A DNA stretch of 55,221 nt from NCBI GenBank assembly GCA_902651635.1, contig CACRSC010000472.1, positions 750,637-805,857 of the forward strand, given 5' to 3'. The position numbers and the translations under genes were made by a program. Within the stretch, counting starts at the first letter, position 1; every line of letters starts with the position of its first letter. Of this stretch, positions 1 to 12,011 are shown piece after piece. The stretch is from Mastigamoeba balamuthi. Its lineage: Eukaryota; Evosea; Mastigamoebida; Mastigamoebidae. A model generated the notes under the pieces. The model saw only the letters and a list, made by a program, of their open reading frames with translations, searched no databases and was not told the DNA's origin.

Positions 1-640
1 CCAGCCAAGAGAGCCGATGCATAAACTGCCATGGGACATGAAGCCAGTCCTTGCAGCTTTGATGCAGAGCAGCAGTGTCCTGGACGAGACAGGAAGAAGA
101 ATTCTGGGCAACAGGATTGTGTGCCTCAGGAAGGAGCTCAGAAGCAGCATGGCCCCCAGACCAGTCACGGTGTTTGAGTCATGAAGGTGCTTTGAGTACT
201 TCAATTTCACTGCTGTGGCCCATATACTGCTGTGGGGACTGGTCCTGGATGAGTGGCTGGAGTACATGCACCTCACAGGGACAGTGCACTCACTCCTGAC
301 CAGTCAGTGTTCTGGTGCTAAAGGTGCCTGCAAGGACTCGTCTGAGAGAACTGTTTCCCATGATGTACAGGAGCTCAACCCAAGTTGTATGAAGGTTCTT
401 CAGCATTCATCGAGTTGCTTGGAAGACTGTTCCCTGGACTGTGTGCACACTGCCTGCTGGAGTGCTGTACTGGAGGGAGGACTCCTTGATATTGCCGTGC
501 CCACTGATAATCATAACTGTGATTCGGCTTTGATGCTGTTCTCCAAACTCCTTCTCGATCCTGTTCATTGTCTTCATGATTTCTGTAATAATATTAGATG
601 TAGCACAATGATAAGTGATAAATAACAGAACAGTCATACC
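1..640. other. no supported gene
   Basis: I see no protein-coding segment, RNA gene or repeat that I can support in this left-edge stretch. The short open frames on both strands lack biased composition or recognisable motifs. Confidence 0.5.
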
Positions 641-1000
641 CTGAAAGGGAATACAAACAGAGGTTAAAACGAATTTTAAAAACTGTCAAATAGTTGAAAA
701 TGAAAAAATCGGAAAACAGCAAAAAGTAATGAAAAAGAGATGGGAAATGTAAAACTTTAGGATAAAAGAAAAGCGCCAAAAAAGAAGAAGGGAAAAACGG
801 ACTGAGCAGTTTCAAGTTGACAACATTCAAGAAAGAAAGAACCAAAATAAAACGCTTAGTCATATATTGCTCAATCACCGGCAATTGAAGAATGAAATCC
901 AAAAGAAGTTATGAGAAAAACGATAAGAAAACACAAAACCAATGAAAGAACATGTTTCAATAACTCTGAACAGAGTGAACCAGATTCAAGTAAGACTAAG
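641..1000. repeat. AT-rich dispersed repeat, copy A
   Basis: From about 656 the sequence runs AAACAGAGGTTAAAACG and continues as A-rich DNA that aligns with 2265-2630 (copy B) and, in its first ~85 nt, with 40954 onward (copy C). The sequences to the left of AAACAGAGG are unrelated in the three places, so this looks like a true repeat end. It contains one copy of the palindromic motif (871-888). No coding capacity is visible. It lies directly downstream (minus-strand sense) of a K/E-rich coding fragment, as copy B does, so the two features were duplicated together. Confidence 0.6.
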
Positions 1001-1004
1001 AATG

Positions 1005-1465
1005 AAACTGTAACTCTATTTTGTCTTTCTCTTCTTGGAGACAGGAGAGAGCGCCTTGTTCGGTGCCTGGTCTGCTTCCTCTTCTTCCTCGGACTTGGCT
1101 GTTTTCTTCTTTCTGCCCCTTGTTGCACTCAAGTGGTTTCATGGGAGCCTGCACCTGCGTAGCTGACATGCTCTCTGTTGAATTGTTAAAAGGAACAAAG
1201 AAGGAACAAAGAAAAATTGGCATCTTTCTCCCTGGGTTCCTCTGATGTTGAATGAACAGGAGGACAAAGCTCAGCCGTTGCTTTCCCAAGACGAAGACAA
1301 TGTGCTTCATGCAGAGAGCTTCCTCACGAAGCACTACTTCCTGGAGTGCTGCCAGGGGAGATGACCCTGGGTCAGGTCCAGTTCGGGTTCCTACTGGAGG
1401 AGTCAGAAAGACCAGCACTAAGAAGTTGGTGAATCAAGGAAACAACAGGTAGCATACCCTACACT
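1005..1465 (-). pseudogene. truncated duplicate of the 3' end of the 2.6-6.0 kb gene
   Basis: On the minus strand this stretch matches about 3400-2630 with indels. Shared parts are the intron at about 1422-1450 (GTATGCTA...CTTCTTAG), the TPVGT.TGP.PGS segment, and a Lys/Glu-rich tail of the type GRKKKTAKSEEEEEADQ ending in KKRK, a likely nuclear localisation signal. The homology stops near 1460, so upstream exons are missing. The long E/K/R low-complexity tract and part of the linker in the 2.8-2.95 kb copy are absent here. I take this to be a duplicated, truncated gene end rather than a working gene. Confidence 0.5.
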
Positions 1466-1672
1466 GGGTTGTTGAACCCTATCATGTGGTGTGTTCCTGT
1501 ACGGCTTTCTCTTGGTGAACCAATCTGTCTCAGCAACAACAATGATGTCTGTTGCTGCTGGACAGATAACTCGTCTATGCCTAGCAATGCTGCCTGCAAT
1601 GATAGGCTCGCCACACTCACACATGCGGCACAGTACTTTGCCACATGCAAAGCAGGCCCATGGCCTGATCAT
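1466..1672 (-). pseudogene. possible Cys-rich zinc-binding protein fragment
   Basis: A minus-strand open segment contains closely spaced cysteines and histidine (CFACGKVLCRMCECGEP, then RHRRVIC), a spacing compatible with a zinc ribbon or treble-clef fragment. There is no start codon context, no continuation on either side and no recognised family. It abuts the truncated gene copy at 1460. It could be a captured exon or chance. Confidence 0.2.
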
Positions 1673-2232
1673 TGTGTTAGATAATCACGTTACAAATAAA
1701 TGTACCGTGCTGCATCCCTCGCCACCTGAGGTCCACCTGGCTGATTCGTTTGACAGCTGCTGTTCCGGCACAGCAGATAGAACGGGGGTCTGTGTCCTGT
1801 TCTTCCCTATTAGTGGGTATTGTTAGTGGGGAAACATCATAAGAACTCACTTGAGAACATTGCTGGATCTCTCTGCTGAACTCTCTTCAGCACTCAGAAG
1901 GGCTGCCATTTCAGCCCTGTATGAGAAGGTTGTGGAGGAGCTAATCAGCTCCTTGTCTTCCTTCAAAAAGAAGCTCGGCACTGTATACCTCAGTGTCAGT
2001 ACAGAGACTCCAATGAAAGATATTGATAAGCACAGTGGACCGTGGGTGACGAGGTAGTAGTGGCTGGATTCCATTGGTCCTGGTGCTGCTGCTGGTGCTG
2101 GTGCTGTGGCATGGACAGCAGGTATGGCACCTGAAGGTGCAGAGTCCCTCATAAACCCATGCACAAAGAATTTGTGTGAGATGATATGAACCTCCAACGG
2201 AAATCTACTGTTATGGTGTGACATGCATCTGC
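1673..2232. other. no supported gene; one weak plus-strand open frame
   Basis: A 68-codon plus-strand frame (1851-2057) has a moderately amphipathic composition (LLDLSAELSSALRRAAISAL), but it has no splice partners and no recognisable domain. Nothing else is visible in this spacer. Confidence 0.3.
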
Positions 2233-2267
2233 TACAGTGCATAGCGGACCCTTTGCTATGCACTGTA
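2233..2267. repeat. hairpin: perfect 13-bp inverted repeat
   Basis: TACAGTGCATAGC (2233-2245) and its exact reverse complement GCTATGCACTGTA (2255-2267) flank a 9-nt loop. The right arm runs straight into the AAACAGAGG end of repeat copy B. Similar sequence (TAGCGGACCCTT, CTTTGCTATGCA) is found near the hairpin at 53242-53308. Confidence 0.65.
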
Positions 2268-2630
2268 AACAGAGGTTAAAACGAATTTTAAAAACTGTTA
2301 AAAATTTGAAAAAGAAAAAATCAGAAAACAGCAAAAAGTAACAAAAAAGAGAGAGCAATCGTAAAGCTATAGGATAAAAAAAGAATAGCACCAAAAAAGA
2401 AGAAGGGAAAGTGGACAGAGCTGATTCAAGTTGACAACATTCAAGAAAGAAAGAACCGAAAAATAACGCTTAGTTATTTATTGCTCAATCACTGGCGATT
2501 GAAGAAAGAAATACAAAAGAAGTTAAGAGAAACACGAAGAAGAAACACAAAACCAATGGAAGAACAGGTTTCAATAACTCTGAACAGAGTGAAAACAGAT
2601 TTAAGTGAGACTGAGAATGAAACTGTTTTC
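2265..2630. repeat. AT-rich dispersed repeat, copy B
   Basis: This is a near copy of 656-1000. It starts AAACAGAGGTTAAAACG, is A-rich on the plus strand, has no coding capacity, and holds a palindromic motif at 2485-2502. It forms the 3' flank of the minus-strand gene that ends near 2630. Confidence 0.65.
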
Positions 2631-5600
2631 TCTATTATGTCTTTCTCCTCTTGGTGTCAGGAGAGTGCGCCTTGCCCGGTGCCTTGTCTGCTTTCCCCTC
2701 CTTGGACTCGGCTGATTTCTTCCTTCTGCCCCTTGTACCACGCTTCCTGCCCTGGGTCGTGGTTCGATGGCCTCTTCCTCACGGGGACTGGATCTCTTCC
2801 TCTGCCTCTTCCTCTTCCACTTCCTCTTTCTCTTCCTCTTCCTCTGCCTCTTCCTCTGCCTCTCCCTTAGTCTCGTCCTCATCCTTGTCCTCCTTCTCTG
2901 AGGCTTCCTCCCCCCTGCTGGCCTGTTCTGCCTGTGGCTTGTCCCTCTCCATATTCTCTGTGAAACAATGAGAGAAATAAAAAAATTGCAGAGCGTACGC
3001 TCTAAGCGCCTAAGGTCCTGCATTGTGAAGCCTTTCTCAGATCCCTCAGATCCGAGGATGGTGGCAAGTGGTTTTATGGGAGCCTGCACCTGCATAGCTG
3101 ACGTGCTCTCTGTTGAATTGTTAAAAGGAACAAAGAAAATCAGCACCTTTCTCACTGGGTTCCTCTGCTGGGGTCGCATGAACAGGAGGACCGAGCACAG
3201 CTGGTGGTTTCCCAACATGAAGACGACGTGCTTCCTCCTCCTTCTGGTGGATGGCATCCTCGCGAAGTACTACTTCCTGGGGCGCTGCCGGGGGAGACGA
3301 TCCAGGGACAGGGCCAGTCTGGGTTCCTACTGGAGTAGAGAGCGAGACCAGCACTAAGAAGTTGGTGAGACAAGGAAACAACAGATAGCATACCCTCTGC
3401 AGGGTGAGGAATGGGAGGAATAGGGGCAGCAGCTTGAACTGGCAGAACAACAAGCAAAGGGGCTGCAGCAGAAGAAGCAGCAGCAGCAGCAGCGGCTGGC
3501 AAAACCAGTGGCTGTGGCCTTGAGAGCTCAGTGGCAGGCTCACTCTCCTGTAGAAGCATCCTTGGCATCCGGCATTGGTGTGTCCTCAGTGGAAGACCCA
3601 CCAATCGAGGCACCAGAGGGAAGAATGACAGAAGAATGTCCCTGATGGAACAGTCAGACAGACTTTGAGTAAATGGCAACTTGCCTGGGATGCAGAAAGC
3701 GAGGCAGTAGCCTCGGATGTGGAGATCAAACCATGAAGCCGAGGCGAGATGCTCTCTGGTTGGAAGGAAAGCGAAGCAGCAGCCGCAACAGAAGGCTGGT
3801 TGGGGGGAACCACAACAGGAGCAGTGACTGCGGACAATAGAACATAAGAAATGAAACAAGGCAGGGAGAGTACGAGGATCCATGGGCATAGCCTGGGGCG
3901 ACCATAAAGCTAAATCCTCTTTCATCTTGTGGATCAGCACTGCAGAGGACTCGGAGAAACAGTGAAGGAGCCGGAAGATCTCCTGCTAACACAGTTAGTC
4001 TGTTATCGCCAGCAATAAGAGAAAAAGGGAATAACCGTTTCAAGCAGGATGTTGGCATCGTGAGTCGAAGTACGGGACAGCCTGTGGTATGATGCCCGGT
4101 TGCACAACGCAAACCGAAGTGTGCTGAGCCCGAATGGATTGCCTATCTCCACTATGTTGAAGTGGAAGAAGATGTCCTTGACATAGTTCATCACTGCTGT
4201 CTTCTTGCTCCTTGGGCTGCAGTGGTGGTACACAGACAACAGCAGTTCTGCTATTGTCTCGTACTTGATGTGCGGCATCGAGGAGTGGTACAACTCCTCT
4301 GTTCTATTGACTGGCACACAGATGAAGGTCGTGTTGAGGCTGTCCAGGAAGGACTGTCGAGCTGCTGGGGTCAGGAAGTGGACTACGAGGTCGTAGTGGA
4401 TCTTCTTGTCCTTCTTCTGTGGCTCGAAAACGTTCTTGTTCTCTGGGAACAGCGGTATCATCGGAGTTGAGAACCACCTTCTCTCGAGTCTGGTATTCGA
4501 AGGCAGCGGAGGCGGACTCTGCAGTAGAGCAAGGCTGACCTGACCCATGTGGCTCGAACATACGCTCACAACTGTGCACTCTGATCTGACTGTTAGGAAC
4601 AACAATTGAAAATGAACGGACCCTCTGGGTTCAGTAGCACTATCGCTTGGCTGAGAACCGTGTTCTGCTGCTGGTGCATGGTGACAACAAGAAGGTTCGG
4701 TTGGTACAGCTCGTGGATGGCTGTCCACCTGGTACTCAGTGCCGATATGTTGGTGAAGCAGAGCATCACAGTCTCGACCTTTTCAAACAAACCAGCAGCT
4801 GTCTCCATGGCACTGTACTGTACAGCAGGCGGGTTTGCTTTCTTGTCAGATGGCTTCCCAGCACCTTGCTGTAACAAATGTGAGTTGTACGGTTATCGCC
4901 AGTGATAACCTGATGAAGGACAAGACAGCCTCCATAGGATGCTTCCACAGGGATGACATCTCGAACGAGGTGATCGAGACGGTGTCGATGCCTCTTGCTG
5001 ACCTCATCAAACAGCTTGTTCTGGTCCTCTGCACTCCACTTGATGATCTTCGTTGCGATCAGGGACATCTTCTTGCAGTTCTGCTTGGACTTGAAGAAGT
5101 CATTGTACAGCTAGTACGCTGTGAGAAGCCGTTGTATGTACAAGTTGCACTCACCACTTCCTTGCTCTGAAGCATAGCGACTATGTACTTGTCCATTGCT
5201 GCCTTGTGCTTCGACTCCAAGCTCTTTTCCTGCCGCCCAGATAAACCTCTGGACTTGCTGCTCTTCTGCTCCTGCTCTTTTTCCATCTTTCTTAAACTGG
5301 CTTCTGCGATTGATTGCCTCAACAGCCTCTCCGTGCATCGCAGAGCGGATCATTTGAGTAGCCCACTTGACGTAGGTGAAGAAGTGGTCCGGGGCATGCA
5401 TGTGCGCAGTAGCCTGAAGTCCACACGACAGCACAAGGATCTGGTCATCAGCGAGAACAATGTCAGCCATCACAATCTCTACAACTACGATCACCCATTA
5501 TCTCTCTCCTATGCACAGTTAAGTTTTATCACCAGTGATAAATACGCACATGTCCGGGTGATCAGCAATGAGACGCCATGTGTTGCCATCCAGGCACATG

Positions 5601-6000
5601 TACTGCACTTCGTCAAATGGTGGTACAGTGAAATTAACGACCTCTCCAGGTCCCTTGATGTACACAACAGCTGCACTGTGGATACGGGAGACGTTCTTCG
5701 TGGCTACGGTGCGCGACGTCATCCCACGAAGATACTCGCATCTTCTTCCCGGCAATCTCCCGATTCTCCACCCAACGAAGGGTATACCGATCAAGAAGCA
5801 TGGGCAGATGCGGAAGAGCCAGGCTTTGCCTCCTTGAACTCCCAGACAGGGTGAAGGGGCGTGGGAGAAGGACAGCCTCGGCAGGAACGACTCCGGGCCA
5901 GCGGACGACGTCAAGCATGGCAACGCCTGACTGAGATATCGACACAGCCAGCACAAAGGGAGTGCGTCCATACTCGTAGTGGAGCACGACACAACACAAG
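2631..6000 (-). CDS. multi-exon protein of unknown function with Pro/Ala-rich linker and Lys/Glu-rich tail
   Basis: I do not recognise the family. Exons I can join on the minus strand: about 5900-5570 (...GEVVNFTVPPFDEVQYM...); about 5470-5130, including a charged stretch ASLRKMEKEQEQKSSKSRG; 5120-4910 (FFKSKQNCKKMSLIATKIIK...GGCLVLHQ); 4868-4640 (QGAGKPSDKK...); about 4590-4036 (FEPQKKDKKIHYDLVVHFL...LLET); 3985-3880 (QEIFRLLHCFSESSAVLIHK); then Pro/Ala/Ser-rich exons (VTAPVVVPPNQPSVAAAA...) and a C-terminal low-complexity E/K tract with a basic KKRK-like end. Phases agree at introns 4869-4909 (41 nt) and 3986-4035 (50 nt). An intron near 3670 has a GC donor (CAG|GCAAGT). Three introns carry the palindromic motif. 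Weak points: the start codon near 6.0 kb, two ambiguous frames (about 4640-4600 and 3560-3430), and possible decay. The basic tail suggests a nuclear protein (inference). Confidence 0.45.
4891..4910. repeat. palindromic motif inside a 41-nt intron
   Basis: GGTTATCGCCAGTGATAACC is a near-perfect palindrome. On the minus strand its GT is the intron donor (CAG|GTTATCACTGG) and the intron ends in TTACAG at 4869. Two further copies fall in introns of the same gene, at 4003-4018 (intron 3986-4035) and 5525-5542 (intron after ...HPDMC). See the finding on the nine-copy motif. Confidence 0.6.
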
Positions 6001-6127
6001 CACCTCCCACGAGCCAGTACGGAAAGGGCAAACTTGGTATGGATGGGATAGCGCTTTCGTGTTGCGGGAGGTGGTTGGGGATGGAAGGTTGGGAGGGTGA
6101 GAGGAGATACGAGGGTTCTGCCCCCGC

Positions 6128-9100
6128 TTATTGCCTGAGGTCTGCTGCACGGCGCTTAACCGCCTGGTGCTTCTTGGTCTTCTTCTGTTTCTGCGTCATC
6201 TGCTCGTTCTCCTTCTTTGTCTTCTTCTCCAAGAACGTCTCCAGGCGCTTCAGCTGCTTCAGCTTCCACTTGGGCTGCGACGGCGACTCGGCCCCCTTCT
6301 CTCTGTTGAGGCCCGTTGTTAGTAACTTCGCAAAAATGAAGCAACGCACCCCGTCAGGGCGCTGCGGATCTCCGCGCAGCACTTGAGCAGCAGCTGCGAC
6401 TTGTTCTTGCGCTCCTGGCCCTCCAGCAGCTTCACGGCCGACAGCAGGCGATCGGCGACGATCATCTTGGCGAGCTGCAAGGATAGCACGTTGGTGCCAC
6501 TCCCACCGATGCACCACGCATCACACGCAAGTGCACTTGCGTGAAGAAAAAAAAACAGCGGGTACCTTGGGGCGGTCGTTGATAGCCGCCGAGAGGCTCG
6601 TGACGATCGAGTGTGCTGCCCTGATGCTCAGCAGCGGCCTCCAGAACCTCTGCGATTGTTGCTTCTCGCCCTTCTGCGCCGGCAGCGGCGCGAGCGCCTT
6701 GGCAATGGCCTCGCCCAGCACGGGGCACAGGAACGCCGTCGCGGCAGCGTCCGAGTCGATCTTCTTCAGCACCGCCGAGCACAGGTTCAGCAGCAGCGCG
6801 TCGTCGCGCGTCTCCGCGTCCTCCTTGGCGCACTCTGCCGCGATGATCTTGGCAGCTGCCATCGGGCACGACGCCGCAATCGCAGACATCACCGACCTCG
6901 CGCGGTTGAACTCGAGCGACATCTTGCTGCACCCGCAGGGCCGTTGAGAACCGCGCAAGCGGCCAGGAAAAGAGGTGGGTGGGAGGCGAGGGCTGCTGGG
7001 CTGTGCGCACGTGATCTGCTTGGGGTGCCTCTTCTTAGTTGCCTCCTTCTTGAGCGCCGGGCACACAAACTGCGCCAGCATGCCCGCGAGCTTCTCGACG
7101 TCGAGCGACCCCGTCGCGCTCTGCTCCTCCGCGGCAGGCGCGGCCGTCTTGCGCTTCTTTGCCGGGGGCTCCGCGGGCGCGGCGCCCGCGCTGCTGGTCG
7201 TGGACAGCGCCCGGACGAGGAAGCGGATGCCCGCGACAACGAGGTGGTCGATGCCGGCGGCCTGTTGCTTGGACTTGACGCGGTCCAGCAGCTGCTCCAG
7301 CGCCTTGTGGGCCGTGGCCTCCTGCTCCCCCGCGTTGGCCTTGGTCGTCGCGCACAGGCTGTTGCAGAACACCGTCTCGAGCCGCTGCGAGAGCGCGGGC
7401 TGCCGCGTCATCGCCGCGTGCGTGGCGTCGAGCAGAGGGATGACGGCCCCCACCAGGCTGCTGTCCGCCGCGTGCGCCTTGACGTACAGCCCCACGAGGT
7501 GCGCCAGCTTCAGCCTGAAGTGCTCGCGCAGTATCGCCGCCCCGCCCCTCTTGTTCGCGCGGCTCTCCTGCAGCATCGCTGCGATCTGCGCGTGCGGCAC
7601 CGGGAACGGTGGTTGTCAGCGCCCTGCTGCGACGTGCGGTTGTAGTCTGGGAGAGGGGCGTGGGTGACCTTTCTGTCGAACTCTGCCAGCTCCTCCTCGT
7701 GCTCGTCCATGTCGAGGTCGCTCTCCTCGTCCTCCTCCTCCTCGCCGCCATCGGCGTCTTCGCCCTCCTGCTCCTCCTCGTCGTCAGACTCGTCGGAGTC
7801 GTCGTCGGCCTTCTGCTGTGCGGCCGTGCCCTCGGACTTCTTCTTCTGCTCCCCCTCCTCCTCTGCGTCGCTGTCCGACTCGTCCTCGGAGTCGTCGTCA
7901 CCAGACTCGCTGGACGAGTCGCCGTCCTCGTCCTCGTCGTCCTCCATGTCGTCGTCGACCTCAACAATCGAGTCCTCGGCAGTCATAGCCTCGATCAGCG
8001 AGTTGAGGCCCTGCGGCGGGACAACACCTGCAAACGCCCTGCACAACGCGTGAGCCAAAGCAAACACGCCATAAACAAAGCGAAACAAATGAATCGATCG
8101 ACGCTATCAAAACTAGCGCGTCTCCAACGAGACCACGCAGAGAGTGTTGGGAAATGGGGGGCGCACTGGAAGCAGGAGATGACGGCCTCCCTGAGAGCGT
8201 GGCAGTGCTGTGCGAGGCAAGCGAGCAGCACGTCGACCAGGACCAGCATCGACTCGTCGCTGGCGGCACCCTTGGCGAAGAACTCGGCGTGGAACTGCAC
8301 GAGATCGTTGAGCAGGTCCGACGCCTCCTTGGGCTCGGCAAAGAGCAGCAGCGCGACGAGCTGCACGACCACGCGGAACGAGCTCAGGCGCTCGCGCACG
8401 TCGGCGTCGGTCGCCGTCTCGAGCTGCTTCGACACCTTGACGACGCAGGCGCTCGCTGCCTTGAACGGCTTGCGCAGGTCCTCGGGGAACGGGAAGCACA
8501 CGTCCACGGAATCTGTTGGGTACGAATGGTGTCAGAACAGGGTACGGATTCTCCGTTACTCAAAGGTGGAACACTCGGGAGACTTGTGGCCGCAAGAAGC
8601 CACGCAGCCAGGTGACCAAGAGGTGTCCTTTCCCGAGACCGACAGGGAATAACCCAGAGACAGCCTTCAAAACAGCCAGCAGATTTTGATAGAGGCGAGT
8701 GGCGCTGATGCTGCACACGCCCGAGTGGCTCGCACGCACCCTTGTCGAGGATCTCCTGCTGGAACTTGGCGATCTTGGAGAGCCACGACTTGCCGTCGGC
8801 CATGAGCCCCTTGTCGCCGAACCTCGTCTGCCCGGTCTGCTTGTACGACGAGACCGAGAACGTGCCCAGCCTCCACAGCAGCGCCCCGAGGTGGTCCCTG
8901 CACGCGATGCGCACCACGTCGCAGACCTCGGGCCTCGGCGACCGGCCCCACGGCCTGCCGCCCGCGCAGCCCGCCTCCTCCGTCAGCGTGAAGAACGCGT
9001 GGAAGTACAGGAACTCGGCCGCCTCGAGCACCGCCTCGGGGTCCTCGGCGATCATCGCGCTGCCCGAGGCCACCGCGTTGATGTGCGCGACGCAGTACGC

Positions 9101-10793
9101 GCGGCTGTTGCGCAGGCGGACCGCGTAGTCGGCCTCGCTCTCGCCCTCGTGGCGCTGCACGCGCTTGCCGGGGTTCGCGAACGCCTCGTACAGCATCCCC
9201 AGGTACGCCTTGCCCTCCTTGGCCCTCAGGTACTGCGACAGGTCCGACACCAGCTTCGTGCTCGACACGCTGCGCGTTGCAACACACAAAGCTGAGCTTG
9301 CGCGGGGTCCCACTCGCAGCGCTCGGGGGTGGAGGCGGGCGAACCGGTCGAAGAAGAAGGAGCCGAGCTTGAGGAGCTGGCTGGCGATGGGCCAGGCGAG
9401 CTCGGGCTTCTTGGCGACGATGGACTTGATGCTCCTGGCGACGGACTTGGCGGCCTTGTGCAGCGGCAGGTCGTTGTTCGAGAGCGAGTGCATCAGGCCC
9501 GACACGACGGCCTCCGAGAACATCACGCGCACGCACGCCTCGTCGACGCGCGGCAGCAGCAGCAGCACCACCTGCATCACCGTCCACCTGCTCTCCGCGG
9601 TCCCCTTGGCCATGTTGCCTGAAAAAACCCGGCGCGTCAGATTTTTCTAGACGGAAAACACGCAGGGAAAAATAGCAACTGCTCGGACCTTCGATGACGG
9701 CGTCCCAGAAGGGCTTGAGGGTGTCGAGGCGCTTGGCCTCGGGGACCGAGGCGAGGTAGTCGACGACGTGGGGCCAGCACCAGTGCAGGCGCGCGGGGCC
9801 GACCTCGGCGCCCTCCTCGGCCGCGGCCGACGCGGCCAGCGCCTCGCCGACGGCCGCGATGTTCTCGGGGCCCAGCACGCTGCCGGCGCCCCAGCCCTTG
9901 CCGAAGCGCTCGCAGCCGAGGCCGAGGTGCCTCTCGAGGGCCATCGCTGCGACGACCGACTCGGGGGCGCGGGGCTCGGCCTCGAGCGCGGGCCTGAGCG
10001 CCGCGAGGACCTTGGGCGCGGCGGGCTTGCAGGCGGCGCTCTGCTCGACGGCCAGCACGAGGCCCTCGGTGCTCAGGCAGCGCAGGAACGCGCGCTTGGC
10101 GGCCGTCGAGAGGAACTCGGCGACCACGCGGGCGAAGATGTCGGCGCGCTCGCCGGCCAGGCGGCCCGAGCGGCAGACGCTCAGCAGCGCGAAGGTGCGC
10201 CCGAAGAGCGCGTCGCGCTGCTCCTGCCCCGACGCGCCGCGCGCGGGCACCTTGAGCGCCTCGGCCGCCGCGTCGAGCACCGCCTCGACGCGCACGCACT
10301 TGTTCGACTGCATCACCTGCGGTGCGGGAGAGGGAGAGGGCGGCAGAGTTCGTTCCGCGAGTTCGTGCCACATCATCAGCCGCGTGCTCATGTCACATTT
10401 ATTATTCTCCTCTCATCCCGCCAGCCCCATGCAGGCTTTTCATCCCCCCACGGGACCATATCGACGCAGGACGAGGTGACGCGACGTCGAGAGGGGAAAG
10501 ACAAGGGGGGGGAAGGGGAAATGGGGGAGGAGGGCCCGTGCCTGGGTGAGGGCGCCCGCGAAGCCGGGGCGGGCGGCGTCCCTGCTCGAGGCGAGGCCCT
10601 TGACGAGCCTGCGCACGGCGTACGAGAGTTCGGGCGAGCACCCGTCGTGCCACTGCTGCGTGGGCTCGGCAGACTGCGCGCGGTCGAGGTACGTCACGAG
10701 GCCCTCGGTCGCCGCCACGCGCTTGGGCTTGTCCAGCGACGCGAGGTCCCAGAAGAACCGCAGGAACGCCGGGTCGAGTTTGCGCACGTCCAT
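6128..10793 (-). CDS. Pol5 / Myb-binding protein 1A-like nucleolar protein (DNA polymerase phi family)
   Basis: Members of this family (yeast Pol5, animal MYBBP1A) are nucleolar HEAT-repeat-like proteins required for rDNA transcription and ribosome biogenesis; they are not real polymerases. The N terminus (MDVRKLDPAFLRFFWDLASL, then YAVRRLVKGLASSRDAARPGF) matches the family start. Many helical repeats follow, then a long acidic stretch (EDEDGDSSSESGDDDSEDES region, about 7960-7680) and, after it, the family-typical AAMLQESRANKRGGAAILREHF segment. The C terminus is Lys-rich (KKTKKENEQMTQKQKKTKK), fitting nucleolar targeting. Clear splice sites: exon 1 10793-10542, intron 10541-10317 with a GC donor, exon 2 10316-9689, intron 9688-9619, exon 3 from 9618, then an intron 8739-8513. 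Later introns separate the acidic and C-terminal exons. Stop TAA is at 6130-6128. I left a 51-nt stretch near 9270-9320 undecided (retained or intronic). Estimated length is about 1,150-1,200 aa, normal for the family. Confidence 0.85.
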
Positions 10794-11006
10794 GGGCGGG
10801 GCGGGTGTGTGGGTGGCTAGGGGTGCGGGGCTTGGCGTGGGGGAAGCGAGGCGGGTCGTTTGGGGGACCGAGCACACACGACGCGGCGCAGAGTGTCTCT
10901 TGCGCTCAACACCCAGATCAACAGAGACTGTTGATGTCATCGCTGGTGTACCCAAAATATCTTGTTCGATTTTTCCCTCCTCGCCGTATCTTCCTTGCCT
11001 TGTACC

Positions 11007-12011
11007 TCAAAAGGACGACCTGTCCTGGAGAGCCAACCCCTCATCGGCCAGCCACTGCCTCAGCGCGAGAACAACTCCTGGCAACAGCGGTGAAAAAAAG
11101 GTGTCGAAAACGCGGTGACTCACCGACGGTCAGCTGGCCAGCGAAGCCGCCGAAGAGATTCTCCCTGGGCCGTATCGCCACGCGCCCAGCGGTGTGCCGC
11201 CCGTCGGGGCCCACAAGCATGCCGTCGAGCTCGGCCCCGCCGAGGTCGCACAGGCGCCGCAGGGCAGGCACGGGGACCCACGCCGCGGCGTCGACCTCGT
11301 CGGGGGCGAACAGGAGCTCCGAGTCCTCGGAGCCCGCCCAGTCGCCGCGGAAATAGGCGATGACGTGGTGTGACGTAACGGCGAACTCGCCGGCGGGGAT
11401 CCCTGGCGGCACGAGGCCGGGGAAGGACGACTCGTAGAGACACAGCAGGCGCTCGCTCCCGGGAACGACCCGGGCCCCCGTCTCCTCCAAAGCCTCGCGG
11501 GTGGCCGTCTGCTGCAGAGTCTCCCCCGTTTCTAGAAACGCAGGCACGTCATCGCAGGCAAGGCTTGGATCACAACAGGGCACCGATATCTACCCATGTG
11601 GCCTCCGGGAAGAACCCACGTGGACGGGAAGATGCGCATGTGCGCCTCGCGGCGCGTGAGCAGCACGTGCGTGGGCTTCTGGCCCGCCGTCCTGCCACGC
11701 GCGATGACAATGGACGCGGCCGCGGCGGGCTCCGGGCGCCCGACCGGGTGCTGCGCCCTGCCCCCCGCAGACGACAGCGGGCACAGGGGCGCGTGCAGCA
11801 AAGCGGCCTCGACGTCACCGGAACCGCGCGGAACCGACGCGGGGTCGTCGGAGCGAAAGAGGTGCACGGACGAGTCCGAAAACGCCAAGCGGACACGCGT
11901 GGGGCGCGAGAGCTGCTCGACGACGCAGCAGCTCTCCGCCGCCCCAGGGTCTGCGTGCACGACGACCCGCACCATCGGGACTTCCAGATAATTGAGTGAA
12001 TCCCATATCAT
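11007..12011 (-). CDS. Nudix hydrolase, NUDT17-like
   Basis: It is predicted to hydrolyse a nucleoside-diphosphate-linked substrate; the substrate is unknown. Joining exons at intron 11532-11593 (62 nt, GT...TTTCTAG) restores a perfect Nudix box, GX5EX7REUXEEXGU: G-HMETG-E-TLQQTAT-REALEETGA. The intron sits inside the box. The preceding LLTRREAHMRIFPSTWVLPG resembles NUDT17-type proteins. A second intron, 11078-11123 (46 nt, GTGAGT...TTGCCAG), leads to a last exon encoding VVLALRQWLADEGLALQDR and stop TGA at 11009-11007. Without that splice the frame would run to a stop at 11041. Start ATG at 12011 (MIWDSLNYLEVPM) was preferred; ATG at 11975 is possible. The ATG lies 66 bp from the divergently transcribed Snapin homologue. 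Confidence 0.85.

Noticed and set aside
1851-2057. 68-codon amphipathic plus-strand frame
   Set aside because: Too short, with no splice partner, no domain and an opposing frame of similar quality; noted only as a possibility.
2601-3257. 218-codon minus-strand frame with a long Arg/Lys run
   Set aside because: The duplicated copy keeps the alternative Lys/Glu frame ending in KKRK, and the Arg/Lys run is that tract read out of frame.
6611-7645. 344-codon plus-strand open frame, and similar long frames at 7609-8652 and 9768-10820
   Set aside because: They lie antisense to the Pol5-like gene, are Arg/Ala/Leu-rich shadows of GC-rich codons and have no splice logic or family motifs.
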